Assembly: GCF_000422725.1 (NCBI RefSeq)
Contig: NZ_AUGP01000007.1
Span: 1 to 64,000 of the forward strand
DNA: 64,000 nt
Origin: Flavobacterium subsaxonicum WB 4.1-42 = DSM 21790
Lineage (GTDB): Bacteria > Bacteroidota > Bacteroidia > Flavobacteriales > Flavobacteriaceae
Direction of reading: 5' to 3'
The notes under the pieces are model-generated. The model was not told the origin of the DNA and made no database searches. It saw nothing but the letters and a program-made list of their open reading frames with translations. Position 1 is the first letter of the stretch, and every line of letters begins with the position of its first letter. The position numbers and the translations under genes were made by a program. Shown here one piece after another: positions 43,700 through 51,653 of this stretch.

Positions 43700-44889
43700 T
43701 AGCTTTTAGAAAACAGCAGGGTTGAACAGTTGCCGCCAAACCCAAACGAGTTAGACAGTACGTGGTTAATTTCTTTTTCTTTTAAAACCGTTTGCGGAAC
43801 AATTGCAAATTCTTCCATTGGGGTTTTAAAATTAAGGTTGGGGTACACAATATTGTTTTGCAATGCCAGCACGCTGTACACCGCCTCTATAGCGGCAGCG
43901 GCAGCAAGGGTATGCCCCGTAAATGGTTTGGTAGAGCTAAAATCGGGCACAGTGTTGCCAAAAGCCCTTATTAGCGCACGCCCTTCAGACAGATCATTAT
44001 TGGGTGTTGCCGTACCGTGTGCATTAATATAATCAATGTCAGCTGGCTCAAGGCCCGATACTTTAAACGCTTTTTGCATGGCCAGGTACGCACCATCGCC
44101 ATTTTCTGATGAAGCCGTTTGATGAAATGCATCGTTAGCGTTGCCATAGCCCGACACATACGCCAGTACTTTTTTATTTTGTGCTTTAACCACGGCATCG
44201 CTTTCCAGCACTAAATAGGCTGCGGCTTCGCCCAGGTTAAGGCCTTTACGGTCGTTATCAAAAGGGGTATTATAGGTGTCCGAAAATATCATAAGGGTTT
44301 TAAAACCGTTTATGGTAAATTTAGAAAGCGCATCGGTACCGCCCACAATTACACGGTCTAACCTGCCCGACTTAATAAGCCGTGCGCCCAGCATAATGGC
44401 GTTGGCCGCCGATGAACACGCCGTGCTTATGGTGGTAACCATACCCTTTAACCCCAAATGTTCGGCCATTTTTTGCGACATATCGCCGGCATCGTGTGCG
44501 TGTATGTACCTGTGGTTTTCATCCGACTCAAAATAATCGTAAAAAAAACGCTCGGTCATGTCCATACCACCCACACTGGTAGCCGATATAAGGCCCGTAG
44601 CATATTCGTTTATATTGGTTATGCCGGCATCTTCTACCGCCTGCTTAACCGCAATTACGCCCAGCATGGCCGTGCGCGAATAGTTATTATCTGCCGGAAG
44701 GCCCAGTGATTCGGCCAGTTGCTGGTTGGTTTGCTTAATTTCGCCTACGGTAACTTTATGAACGGTTGCAATATTTTCTATGGGCGTAATGCCCGTTTTA
44801 CCCTGTATAAGCGCATTGTAATTTTCCTGGACAGTGTTACCTATCGCAGAAATAATACCCATACCGGTTATAGCAACTCCTTTGCTCAT
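43699..44889 (-). CDS. Beta-ketoacyl-ACP synthase (FabF-like), active partner of the chain-length factor
   Basis: This 396-residue protein has a complete Cys-His-His triad: STACSSAAN (C158), NAHGTATPNND (H291), KPFTGHTLAA (K321, H326), and a C-terminal glycine-rich NSFGFGGN loop. It condenses malonyl-ACP with the growing aryl polyene chain. The immediately upstream gene encodes an acyl carrier protein (2-base gap), and the downstream gene is the inactive CLF-like protein with which it shares its last base. Confidence 0.93.
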   Translation of the reverse strand: MSKGVAITGMGIISAIGNTVQENYNALIQGKTGITPIENIATVHKVTVGEIKQTNQQLAESLGLPADNNYSRTAMLGVIAVKQAVEDAGITNINEYATGLISATSVGGMDMTERFFYDYFESDENHRYIHAHDAGDMSQKMAEHLGLKGMVTTISTACSSAANAIMLGARLIKSGRLDRVIVGGTDALSKFTINGFKTLMIFSDTYNTPFDNDRKGLNLGEAAAYLVLESDAVVKAQNKKVLAYVSGYGNANDAFHQTASSENGDGAYLAMQKAFKVSGLEPADIDYINAHGTATPNNDLSEGRALIRAFGNTVPDFSSTKPFTGHTLAAAAAIEAVYSVLALQNNIVYPNLNFKTPMEEFAIVPQTVLKEKEINHVLSNSFGFGGNCSTLLFSKS

Positions 44890-44891
44890 TG

Positions 44892-45149
44892 TTACTTGGT
44901 GCGTTTTTCTGAAATGTATGCCGCCATTGTTTCAATCGACTGAAAAATAGCTTTGCCCTCCTTAGGGTCGGCCAGTTTAATGCCATAATCTTTATCAAGC
45001 ATTACTATAAGCTCTAAAGCATCTATAGAGTCAAGGCCAAGGCCATCGCCAAAAAGCGGGTCGTTGTCGTTAACATCCTCAGGCGTAATATCTTCAAGGT
45101 TAAGTATGTTAATAATCTTTTCTTTAAGTTCCTGCTTTAATGCTTCCAT
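44892..45149 (-). CDS. Acyl carrier protein 1
   Basis: This 85-residue ACP has the phosphopantetheine site GLGLDSIDALEL (S41). It is acidic, helical and of normal length. It lies between the half-size ketosynthase-like gene and the active KS, so it probably holds the chain extended by that KS/CLF pair. A second ACP is at 56330-56581. Confidence 0.95.
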   Translation of the reverse strand: MEALKQELKEKIINILNLEDITPEDVNDNDPLFGDGLGLDSIDALELIVMLDKDYGIKLADPKEGKAIFQSIETMAAYISEKRTK

Positions 45150-45150
45150 T

Positions 45151-45762
45151 TTAACTTAGATATAATGTTTGTATGTTTTTTGTAGTATGCTCTGTTGCGC
45201 CCTCTTTAGACACAAGGTACATAAAGGCTTTGTAATCGTTCTTAAAAAATTCCACCCATCCGCACAGCACGTTTTCTGCCTTATTGGTATCCAGCAATAT
45301 AGCTGCATAGTTAGCAAAAAATTCAGGATTGAAGGCCTCAAAGATAAAAAAACTATTTTCAGTATACAGTTTGTGCTTAATGCTTATCTCGCCCATGCAA
45401 ATATTGGGCAGCGTGTACACAAATACCGCCGGGCTTGGAAAGTAATTTTCTTTATCAGATATCGAGTCGTTGTACTTTACATCGGTATCCAGGCTGGATG
45501 ATGCGTTGGCAAACAAAAGCGCCGTATTATTTTCGCCGTCAGGCTGCCGGCCCTTAAGCAAAAGGTCAGACGCCAGGAACGACAGTTTGCTAAGCCCGTC
45601 CATCTTAAAAAATTTAGGATAGTCGGTTTCACCATGCTTGTAGGCCTGTTTGGCAAAATCAGCAAAATCAGCGCCTTCGGCAGAAAAATACTCTTCTCCG
45701 TTAAGCATTATTTGGCCACTTTGTATACTGCAATAAGCTGATATGTAATACGTATTTGCCAT
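45151..45762 (-). CDS. Half-size ketosynthase-like protein
   Basis: This 203-residue protein resembles only the N-terminal half of a ketosynthase-fold protein: YYISAYCSIQS opening, FPSPAVFVYTLPNICMGEISIKHKLYTENSF in the region where a KS has P..F...LPN...G.IA....G. It has no TACSS motif, no HGT motif and no C-terminal half. It shares base 45762 with the upstream KS. Similar short KS-like proteins are annotated in flexirubin and aryl polyene clusters. It may stabilise a KS or bind acyl-ACP. The role is unknown. Confidence 0.72.
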   Translation of the reverse strand: MANTYYISAYCSIQSGQIMLNGEEYFSAEGADFADFAKQAYKHGETDYPKFFKMDGLSKLSFLASDLLLKGRQPDGENNTALLFANASSSLDTDVKYNDSISDKENYFPSPAVFVYTLPNICMGEISIKHKLYTENSFFIFEAFNPEFFANYAAILLDTNKAENVLCGWVEFFKNDYKAFMYLVSKEGATEHTTKNIQTLYLS

Positions 45763-46898
45763 TATTTTATTTTTTGGAATACCACCGCCGTATTGCAGCC
45801 CCCAAAACCGGAAGCCGTTTTAAGCATGTAGTTAATTTCCCGGTCTTTATTTTTAGATACCACATTTATAGGCTGCGATACGCCCGGCTCGTCATACCCC
45901 AGAGAGGCAAACACCTTACCCTGCGCCATAGACTCCAGGCCTATAACAGTTTCCAGTAATCCGGATGCGCCAAGCGTGTGGCCGTAGTAGCCCTTAAAGC
46001 TGTTTACGGGCACGTTTTCCAGGTTGTGCCTGTTAAAGGCTATGGCTTCCATCTCGTCGTTAAACGGGGTTGCGGTGCCATGTGCCGAGATATAATCTAT
46101 TTGTGATGCCGTTACGCCCGCCTCCTGCAACGCACTGCCGATACTCCTGTAAAGGCCTTCGCCGGTGCGCGACGGGCCCGATATATGGTTAGCATCGTTA
46201 ATAGAGCTGTCGCCCACTATTACTGCTTTTGCATTTTGATTGTTGATGGTAACTAACGCAGCCGCGGCGGCTTCGCCTAAGGTTACGCCCTCGCGGTTGG
46301 CCGAATACGGTTTACACGGCACAGGGCTCATGGCTTTGAATGAATTAAAACCCGACACAACAAACTCAGATACCTCATCGCCCCCGATAATAAACACGTT
46401 ATCATACAAACCCGACTGTACCAATCTTTTAGCTACCGATACCGCCATTATGCTCGATACGCAGGCGTTGGACACAACAATAGGCTCTGTGGCAAAACCA
46501 AAAAAGTTAGCCACATTTTTAGCCAGCCCTTGCAGGTAGGCACCATCAGGCAGTGGTTCGTTGCTTTTTAAAGCGGTTATGTTGCCCTTTGTGGTAGAAA
46601 GTATCAGTACCGTTCTGTTGTTTAATGCTACGCCCGATGCTGCAATAACAGGTTGCAGCGCGAGTAGCATCATTTTTTCGAGCCTTGTGTGTTCAGCTTG
46701 GCTTAGCTTAGCAAAAGCTGTGTTTAGCGCAGCCGTATCTATTACCGATGCGTAAAACGCTTCGGGTAATAAATTGCTGTCCTGTTGATGGCTTATGCCC
46801 GTAACACCGCCGGCAACTGCCTGTACGTTGCCTGCTACATCAAACCCCAATGGGGTAATGCAGTTGGTATGGGTTATGTATACGTTTTTTAAACTCAT
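45762..46898 (-). CDS. Beta-ketoacyl-ACP synthase
   Basis: This is a 378-residue FabF-like protein. VVSNACVSSIMA carries the nucleophile (C146), with ISAHGTATPFND and KGYYGHTLGASG supplying the histidines; the end is GFGGCNTAVVF. It should be active. It is preceded by the thioesterase gene, with which it shares base 46898 (TAATG junction), and followed by the half-size KS-like gene. It may elongate or dehydrate-couple in the polyene or the dialkylresorcinol branch; the branch cannot be assigned from the sequence. Confidence 0.9.
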   Translation of the reverse strand: MSLKNVYITHTNCITPLGFDVAGNVQAVAGGVTGISHQQDSNLLPEAFYASVIDTAALNTAFAKLSQAEHTRLEKMMLLALQPVIAASGVALNNRTVLILSTTKGNITALKSNEPLPDGAYLQGLAKNVANFFGFATEPIVVSNACVSSIMAVSVAKRLVQSGLYDNVFIIGGDEVSEFVVSGFNSFKAMSPVPCKPYSANREGVTLGEAAAAALVTINNQNAKAVIVGDSSINDANHISGPSRTGEGLYRSIGSALQEAGVTASQIDYISAHGTATPFNDEMEAIAFNRHNLENVPVNSFKGYYGHTLGASGLLETVIGLESMAQGKVFASLGYDEPGVSQPINVVSKNKDREINYMLKTASGFGGCNTAVVFQKIK

Positions 46899-47341
46899 TA
46901 TTGTAACCCTACTTTAGCCCTCCATTCTTCAAAAAACGGCGGAAAGTTTAGCACCATTACACCTTCATCATTCACAAATACCTGTACGGTTTCGCCGGAG
47001 CAAGCGAGGTTATTATTACCATCAAAAATTTTATACCTAAAAATTATCTTGGCGGCAGGCGTGTTTACAATGGTGGTTTGTATAGTAGCCACATCGCCAT
47101 AGCGCAGCGGCAGCTTGTGCTCGCAGCTTGATTTTACTATGGGCGTAGTGTAGTTGTACTTATGCACATCTAAATAGCTAATGCCATGCTCACGGCCAAA
47201 AGCCTCGCGGCCATCTTCAAAATAAGTAATATAATAGCCGTGCCATACAATGCCAAGCGGGTCGGTTTCGTTAAACCTGACGCGTATTTGCTGGGTAACT
47301 GTAAGTTCCGGTACTTCTTTATACTGCTCTTTTCTTTTCAT
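46898..47341 (-). CDS. Hotdog-fold acyl-CoA/ACP thioesterase (4HBT type)
   Basis: This is a 147-residue protein from the ATG at 47341; an upstream in-frame ATG at 47362 would add seven residues. VRFNETDPLGIVWHGYYITYFEDGRE is the 4-hydroxybenzoyl-CoA thioesterase signature, with the catalytic Asp followed by G-x-V-x-H. It may release the finished aryl polyene or edit stalled acyl-ACPs. The start overlaps the ABC permease stop by 23 bases. Confidence 0.9.
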   Translation of the reverse strand: MKRKEQYKEVPELTVTQQIRVRFNETDPLGIVWHGYYITYFEDGREAFGREHGISYLDVHKYNYTTPIVKSSCEHKLPLRYGDVATIQTTIVNTPAAKIIFRYKIFDGNNNLACSGETVQVFVNDEGVMVLNFPPFFEEWRAKVGLQ

Positions 47342-48611
47342 CGTAAAATAGTGATAGTGCAACCATGCCTATAAAAAACAGGAACAATGATGCCAGTTGG
47401 GGCAAAATGCCTGTTAGGGTGTTATTTCTTAAAAGTACGTCGTAAAAAGCATCCAGTCCCCAGTTCATGGGGCTTGCCTTTGCAATATACTGCATTACTT
47501 TGGGCATTGCAAAAACCGGTACCCATACCCCGCCTGTTGCGGCCAGTATTACTACCGATGTTGACCCAAACGGTGCGGCCTGTTCCTGCGTTTTGGCCAG
47601 TGTGCCCAGCAGTATGCCAAAGCCCACGGCGGCAAACCCGCTAAACAGCGCAACCACACTCATTAACAAAAAGGTGCCGTTAAGCCCCAAAGGCGGTAGC
47701 CCAATGTGCGGAAACAAATAAATGCCTACCGCAAGCATTAAGTAAAATTGCAGCATGCAAATTATAAGGTACGTTATGGTTTTGCCCCCAATTACCGTGT
47801 AATAATGCACCGGGTTGGTACGTAAGCGCACCTGCGTGCCCTGGTTTTTTTCTTTTACAATGTTTATAGACAGTGGCACTACTATAAAAAACATAGCGAA
47901 TAAAGTCCAGGCCGGCACGTTGTGCTGTGTGGAGTTGGGCACCATGGCCTTGTTCTCGAACATGGGCACAATTTCTTTAAAGCTTATGTAATTTTCCTGC
48001 TCAAAGGCGGCGGTACTTTCTTCGCCAAGCTGCTCTTTAAAAGCATCGTAAATAGATTTGGTTTCTATTTGCGATATCATTTTATCTATGGTGCTTTTAA
48101 CCGCATTTTTAAAAGCCGTTTGCGATGCCGGGTCAAAATACAACCGCACCTCTTTGGGCGCTGTTTTTTGGGCTGGTGCCGAAGCTGTTGCAACGGTATC
48201 GGCCACAGCGTTAAAGCCCTCCATTATTTTTTGCACATTACCGTTTACCTTGGCTTTAAGGCCGCTGCTTAACTGCGCGGGAATAACGATAGCCATCTGG
48301 TATTCGCCATTAAACACTTTGTCTTTGGCAAACTGTTCGGTTATTGGTTTGCCCTTATCCTTTGTTATTACCGAAAAGGAACTGCTTTCGCCGAGGTTTT
48401 TAAGCACCATTTTAAATACTTCGCCTTTATCGTTATCTACCAGCAGAATGGGAATTTTACTTTCCGTCGCGGTTTTAAACGTGCTGTCCTGTATAAGGGT
48501 AATGGCAATTACCAGTACCAATGGCATAACAAACAGTATTATCAATGCCCCGGGGTCGCGGCGCAGCAATAAAACCTCTTTATATACCGACATTACTAAC
48601 TTATACATCAC
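47319..48611 (-). CDS. ABC-2 type exporter permease
   Basis: This 430-residue protein has an N-terminal membrane segment (ALIILFVMPLVLVIAITLIQ), a large periplasmic loop (about 45-225) and five further segments near the C-terminus (TLFAMFFIVVPLSINIV, YLIICMLQFYLMLAVGIYLF, LLMSVVALFSGFAAVGFGILLG, a segment before ASPMNWGLDAFYDVLL, LASLFLFFIGMVALSLF). It is a YhgE/ABC2-membrane-3-like permease. It pairs with the ATPase gene upstream, overlapping its end by 11 bases. The pair probably exports a pathway intermediate or the pigment; the substrate is unknown. Confidence 0.93.
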   Translation of the reverse strand: MMYKLVMSVYKEVLLLRRDPGALIILFVMPLVLVIAITLIQDSTFKTATESKIPILLVDNDKGEVFKMVLKNLGESSSFSVITKDKGKPITEQFAKDKVFNGEYQMAIVIPAQLSSGLKAKVNGNVQKIMEGFNAVADTVATASAPAQKTAPKEVRLYFDPASQTAFKNAVKSTIDKMISQIETKSIYDAFKEQLGEESTAAFEQENYISFKEIVPMFENKAMVPNSTQHNVPAWTLFAMFFIVVPLSINIVKEKNQGTQVRLRTNPVHYYTVIGGKTITYLIICMLQFYLMLAVGIYLFPHIGLPPLGLNGTFLLMSVVALFSGFAAVGFGILLGTLAKTQEQAAPFGSTSVVILAATGGVWVPVFAMPKVMQYIAKASPMNWGLDAFYDVLLRNNTLTGILPQLASLFLFFIGMVALSLFYDEKKRAV

Positions 48612-49353
48612 GAAGCTCTTTACCGGTTAATGATAAAAATACATCTTCTAAACTATATGCGTTTTGGGTTTGCTCGATAACCTGTTGCGGCGTGCCCTGT
48701 ATAAGTACCACCCCACTGTCTATAATAGCCAGGCGGGTGCACAGGTCCTGCGCTTCGGCAAGGTGGTGCGATGTATATATAATGGTAGTGCCTTTGGCGT
48801 TTACCTGTTTAAGATATTCTATAATTACGTTTTTAGAATGCACATCTACCCCAACGGTAGGTTCGTCTAAAAACAATACTAATGGGTTGTGTAGCAAGCC
48901 TGCAATTAGGTTAACCCTGCGTTTCATTCCGCCCGAGTAAGTTTCAATGCGTTTATCGGCAAACTTTGTAAGCCCCAGATACTCCAGAGAGTCGTTTATT
49001 TTTTGTTTGAGAATGGCACCTTTAAGCCCGTACATACTGCCAAAGTACATAAGGTTTTCTCGCGCCGTAAGGGTTGGGTACAGCGCATATTCCTGCGGTA
49101 CAACGCCTATTATTTTTTTAATGGCATGGGCATTATCATGGTAGTTAAGGCCTTGTATGGTAAAACTGCCTAACGTTGGTTTTACAAGGCCGCACAGCAT
49201 AGAGATAAGCGTGGTTTTACCCGCACCGTTTGGCCCCAGCAATCCAAATATCTCTCCCTTAACAACATCTAACGACAAAGTGTTGACCGAAAAAAATTCG
49301 GCACCTTTGTATTGCTTGGAAAGGGATTGTATTTGTATTATGGGATTGCTCAT
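48601..49353 (-). CDS. ABC transporter ATP-binding protein
   Basis: This 250-residue protein has Walker A GPNGAGKTTLIS, Q-loop GVVPQE, signature YSGGMKRRVNL, Walker B LVLFLDEPTVGVD and switch His TSHHLAEA. It is a drug/multidrug-type (CcmA-like) subunit. It energises the adjacent ABC-2 permease, with which it overlaps by 11 bases. Confidence 0.96.
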   Translation of the reverse strand: MSNPIIQIQSLSKQYKGAEFFSVNTLSLDVVKGEIFGLLGPNGAGKTTLISMLCGLVKPTLGSFTIQGLNYHDNAHAIKKIIGVVPQEYALYPTLTARENLMYFGSMYGLKGAILKQKINDSLEYLGLTKFADKRIETYSGGMKRRVNLIAGLLHNPLVLFLDEPTVGVDVHSKNVIIEYLKQVNAKGTTIIYTSHHLAEAQDLCTRLAIIDSGVVLIQGTPQQVIEQTQNAYSLEDVFLSLTGKELRDV

Positions 49354-49372
49354 CGCACTTTTGAATTGCCTT

Positions 49373-50368
49373 TTAGACGGCTTTTCTCAATTGTTTAAAA
49401 AATTGTTCTTCCCTGTTGGCAATATCGGTAAGCATATCGGCCAGCATGTTGTACACATCGGGTTTAGAGCTGCGTTTTTTATACACACGGGCTGCCTCAA
49501 CAGCAAAATCGCGCCACAGGTCGCCAATAGCGGTCATCTCAAAAGACAGTTCTTTTAATTGCGGATTATCCAGTATAACCGATGCCTCCTGCAAAAACGC
49601 CCCGTATATAAAACGGAAGCCGCCGCCGCCGGTACCAATTTCTTCCTGCATGCGCACAATTTGCGCCAGGTAATGGTTGGCTTTACGTACCCCCAGTTTT
49701 ACCGGCCATTTACGTATTTGCTTTGCCACATACTTTATACCCCACACGCCAACAATGGGCACAGGAGCAAGCATATCGCGGCAGGTAGCTTTAATAGCTT
49801 TGTTAATGGCTTTTTTAAAGTCGATATCTTTAGGAATATCTATGGGATAGTACATTTGCCCCTTTGGTGCGAAAGCACCCTTTGCAAAGCGCACCCTGTC
49901 CAGCTCTTCGGTAGTAAGGGTGGTGGTGGTTTCCATTACCGGGTCGCTAATAAGATAGTCGTTACCCGTTTTGCCGTACACCACAAGGTTGTGGGCATTG
50001 AAGTGAAAACGGTAATCGTCAGGAAAATAAGTTAGGTTATATACCCCTACCTGCAAGCCCGACGGTATGTTGTTTTTAAGGTTATCGTCCAACGCTTTTT
50101 GAGCCGCCTGCGAACCCGAAAATTTTTGTCTTTTAATTTTAAGTCCCAGCCTTTTAGCCAGGCGGCTAAAAATGGCTCCCGGCATGGGGCGGTAACTAAA
50201 CGCCGGTGCATGGTTTACTTTTATAAACGGCAGGTATACAAAAAACAGGCCCGAACCGATACCAAAAACCATGGGTTCGCTTATGTTAAGCCCGTTGTGC
50301 TTTAATAGGTTGGATGCCACACCATTCTCGCAATGTGCAGCCTGGTGGTGCGTAAAATCAGTCGTCAT
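49373..50368 (-). CDS. BtrH-type acyltransferase-like protein (BtrH_N plus DUF4872)
   Basis: This 331-residue cytoplasmic protein has an N-terminal papain-like BtrH domain: HHQAAHCENGVASNLLKHNGLNISEPMVFGIGSGLFFVYLP carries the conserved Cys (AHCENG), and HFNAHNLVVYGKTGNDYLISDP carries the conserved His and Asp. A DUF4872-type helical domain follows (about 190-330). In butirosin synthesis BtrH transfers an acyl group from its carrier protein to the acceptor. By analogy this protein could transfer the ACP-bound aryl polyene to the dialkylresorcinol hydroxyl, the ester-forming step of flexirubin. That step is inference. Confidence 0.85.
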   Translation of the reverse strand: MTTDFTHHQAAHCENGVASNLLKHNGLNISEPMVFGIGSGLFFVYLPFIKVNHAPAFSYRPMPGAIFSRLAKRLGLKIKRQKFSGSQAAQKALDDNLKNNIPSGLQVGVYNLTYFPDDYRFHFNAHNLVVYGKTGNDYLISDPVMETTTTLTTEELDRVRFAKGAFAPKGQMYYPIDIPKDIDFKKAINKAIKATCRDMLAPVPIVGVWGIKYVAKQIRKWPVKLGVRKANHYLAQIVRMQEEIGTGGGGFRFIYGAFLQEASVILDNPQLKELSFEMTAIGDLWRDFAVEAARVYKKRSSKPDVYNMLADMLTDIANREEQFFKQLRKAV

Positions 50369-50373
50369 TTATA

Positions 50374-50775
50374 TCAGCCCTTAAAATTTTTTAATTCTTC
50401 TGCCGTAATCAAAAAAGCGGTGGCATATTTTTGCAACACCTTATTGCTAAGCCCGGCAAAAACCTTTGGCTTAAAATGCCTTTTAATACGCCATTGCCAA
50501 ATACCTGTGTAGCCTGCAAGTATACCAAGGTCCATTTTGCTGAGCTCCATAAAATAAACAATGGGGCTAAGCTCGCCGTTTATAACCTGTTGCCTTGCAG
50601 CTTCGGTACGTTCTTTAATATCTTCAATGGCATTGCTAAGGGCAATGGTTTTAGGCTCCCAGCCAGAACTAAGCTCTGTGGTATAATTGCCGTTATCATC
50701 GGTAGCATAACACAGTTCGCGCATGTTAACCGACGATATATTACTTTTATCCTGTGGTACTTCGCTCTTTTTCAT
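50374..50775 (-). CDS. Hypothetical protein of the pigment cluster
   Basis: The ATG at 50775 overlaps the dehydratase stop as ATGA and gives 133 residues; the longer in-frame start at 50841 would run 66 bases into the upstream gene. The protein is mostly alpha-helical and contains LSSGWEPKTIALSNAIEDIKERTEAARQQV and a helix-turn-helix-like end (LAGYTGIWQWRIKRHFKPKVFAGLSNKVLQKYATAFLI). No signal peptide is present. It lies between the hotdog genes and the BtrH-like gene. It may support one of them. The function is unknown. Confidence 0.75.
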   Translation of the reverse strand: MKKSEVPQDKSNISSVNMRELCYATDDNGNYTTELSSGWEPKTIALSNAIEDIKERTEAARQQVINGELSPIVYFMELSKMDLGILAGYTGIWQWRIKRHFKPKVFAGLSNKVLQKYATAFLITAEELKNFKG

Positions 50776-51221
50776 CGTTCCTGAATAAATAAATTTATCT
50801 CTCCTTCTAAAAGCAATTCTCCGTTGCAGTAGCTGCTGCAACTCATCATGCAGGTAGTATAAGTACCTGTATCAAACCTGGATTCCAGGTGGGCCCTGGT
50901 TGTAATGTCGCAGCCTGTTTTAGGCAGTGCGTGTATTTTTATTGTTTTAATCGAGCTTATAAACCCAATTACATCTACGTTAAGGCGGTCCTGGTCTTCA
51001 TCATCTATAAGATACGACCTTGCCACAATAGCCGAACAGGTTTGCGCCGCATTTTCTATAAGGCCGGCTTCGCATAAAGCGCCGTTCTCTATAAAAATAT
51101 TGTCTTCCCGTAAGGCAAAAGCGGTTTCTACATTTTCTTCGTCAATACCCAATATTACATCTACCATAAGCATCGGCTTTTGGTGCGGCAGGTAATTGTG
51201 TATATCTATAACCTTTATCAT
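50772..51221 (-). CDS. ApeP-like hotdog dehydratase (first of pair, downstream copy)
   Basis: This 149-residue hotdog protein reads YLPHQKPMLMVDVILGI at the start, EAGLIENAAQTCSA in the central helix with the conserved acid and Gln, and GFISSIKTIKIHALP after it. These are features of the 3-hydroxyacyl-ACP dehydratase-like proteins of aryl polyene clusters (ApeP type). The FabZ His motif GHFP is absent in its usual form. It is adjacent to a paralogue at 51228-51653, so the two may form a heterodimer. Confidence 0.82.
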   Translation of the reverse strand: MIKVIDIHNYLPHQKPMLMVDVILGIDEENVETAFALREDNIFIENGALCEAGLIENAAQTCSAIVARSYLIDDEDQDRLNVDVIGFISSIKTIKIHALPKTGCDITTRAHLESRFDTGTYTTCMMSCSSYCNGELLLEGEINLFIQER

Positions 51222-51227
51222 ACAGGG

Positions 51228-51653
51228 TTATTTTGCCAGAACGGTTTTCATTTGGCCGTTTGCTATAAGTGTACCGTTACGTTTGGTAACAATATCTACC
51301 AGGGTTATGCCCATAAATTCCTGCAAAACGGTAACTTCGGTAATCAGGTCGTCTCCCGCAAGCGGAAGCTCTAAGACCTCAACATCTTTTATAGAACCAA
51401 TGTAGCCCGTGGGCGCCGGTTCGTTTTTTAAATAATACTGGTAACCGGTGTACAATGCTACCGATTGTGCCATGTGCTCTATAATACCGGGCTCTGTAAA
51501 CATGCCCTCCTGCACAAAAATATTGTCAGCAGGTATGGTTAACCCAGCAATAATAGCATTCTCTGTAAAAGAGAACAGCTTATCTACCATTACAAAAGGA
51601 GCTTTTTGCGGTATAAGACTCTCTACAAGGCTTTTATCCAGTATAGACTCCAT
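51228..51653 (-). CDS. ApeP-like hotdog dehydratase (upstream copy)
   Basis: This is a 141-residue protein from the ATG at 51653, which overlaps the DarB stop as TAATG. It has LIPQKAPFVMVDKLF, EPGIIEHMAQSVALYTGYQYY and GYIGSIKDVEVLELP, parallel to its neighbour. Conserved Glu and His lie together in the helix (IIEHMAQ). It probably removes water from 3-hydroxyacyl-ACPs during polyene growth, alone or with the neighbouring protein. Confidence 0.85.
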   Translation of the reverse strand: MESILDKSLVESLIPQKAPFVMVDKLFSFTENAIIAGLTIPADNIFVQEGMFTEPGIIEHMAQSVALYTGYQYYLKNEPAPTGYIGSIKDVEVLELPLAGDDLITEVTVLQEFMGITLVDIVTKRNGTLIANGQMKTVLAK

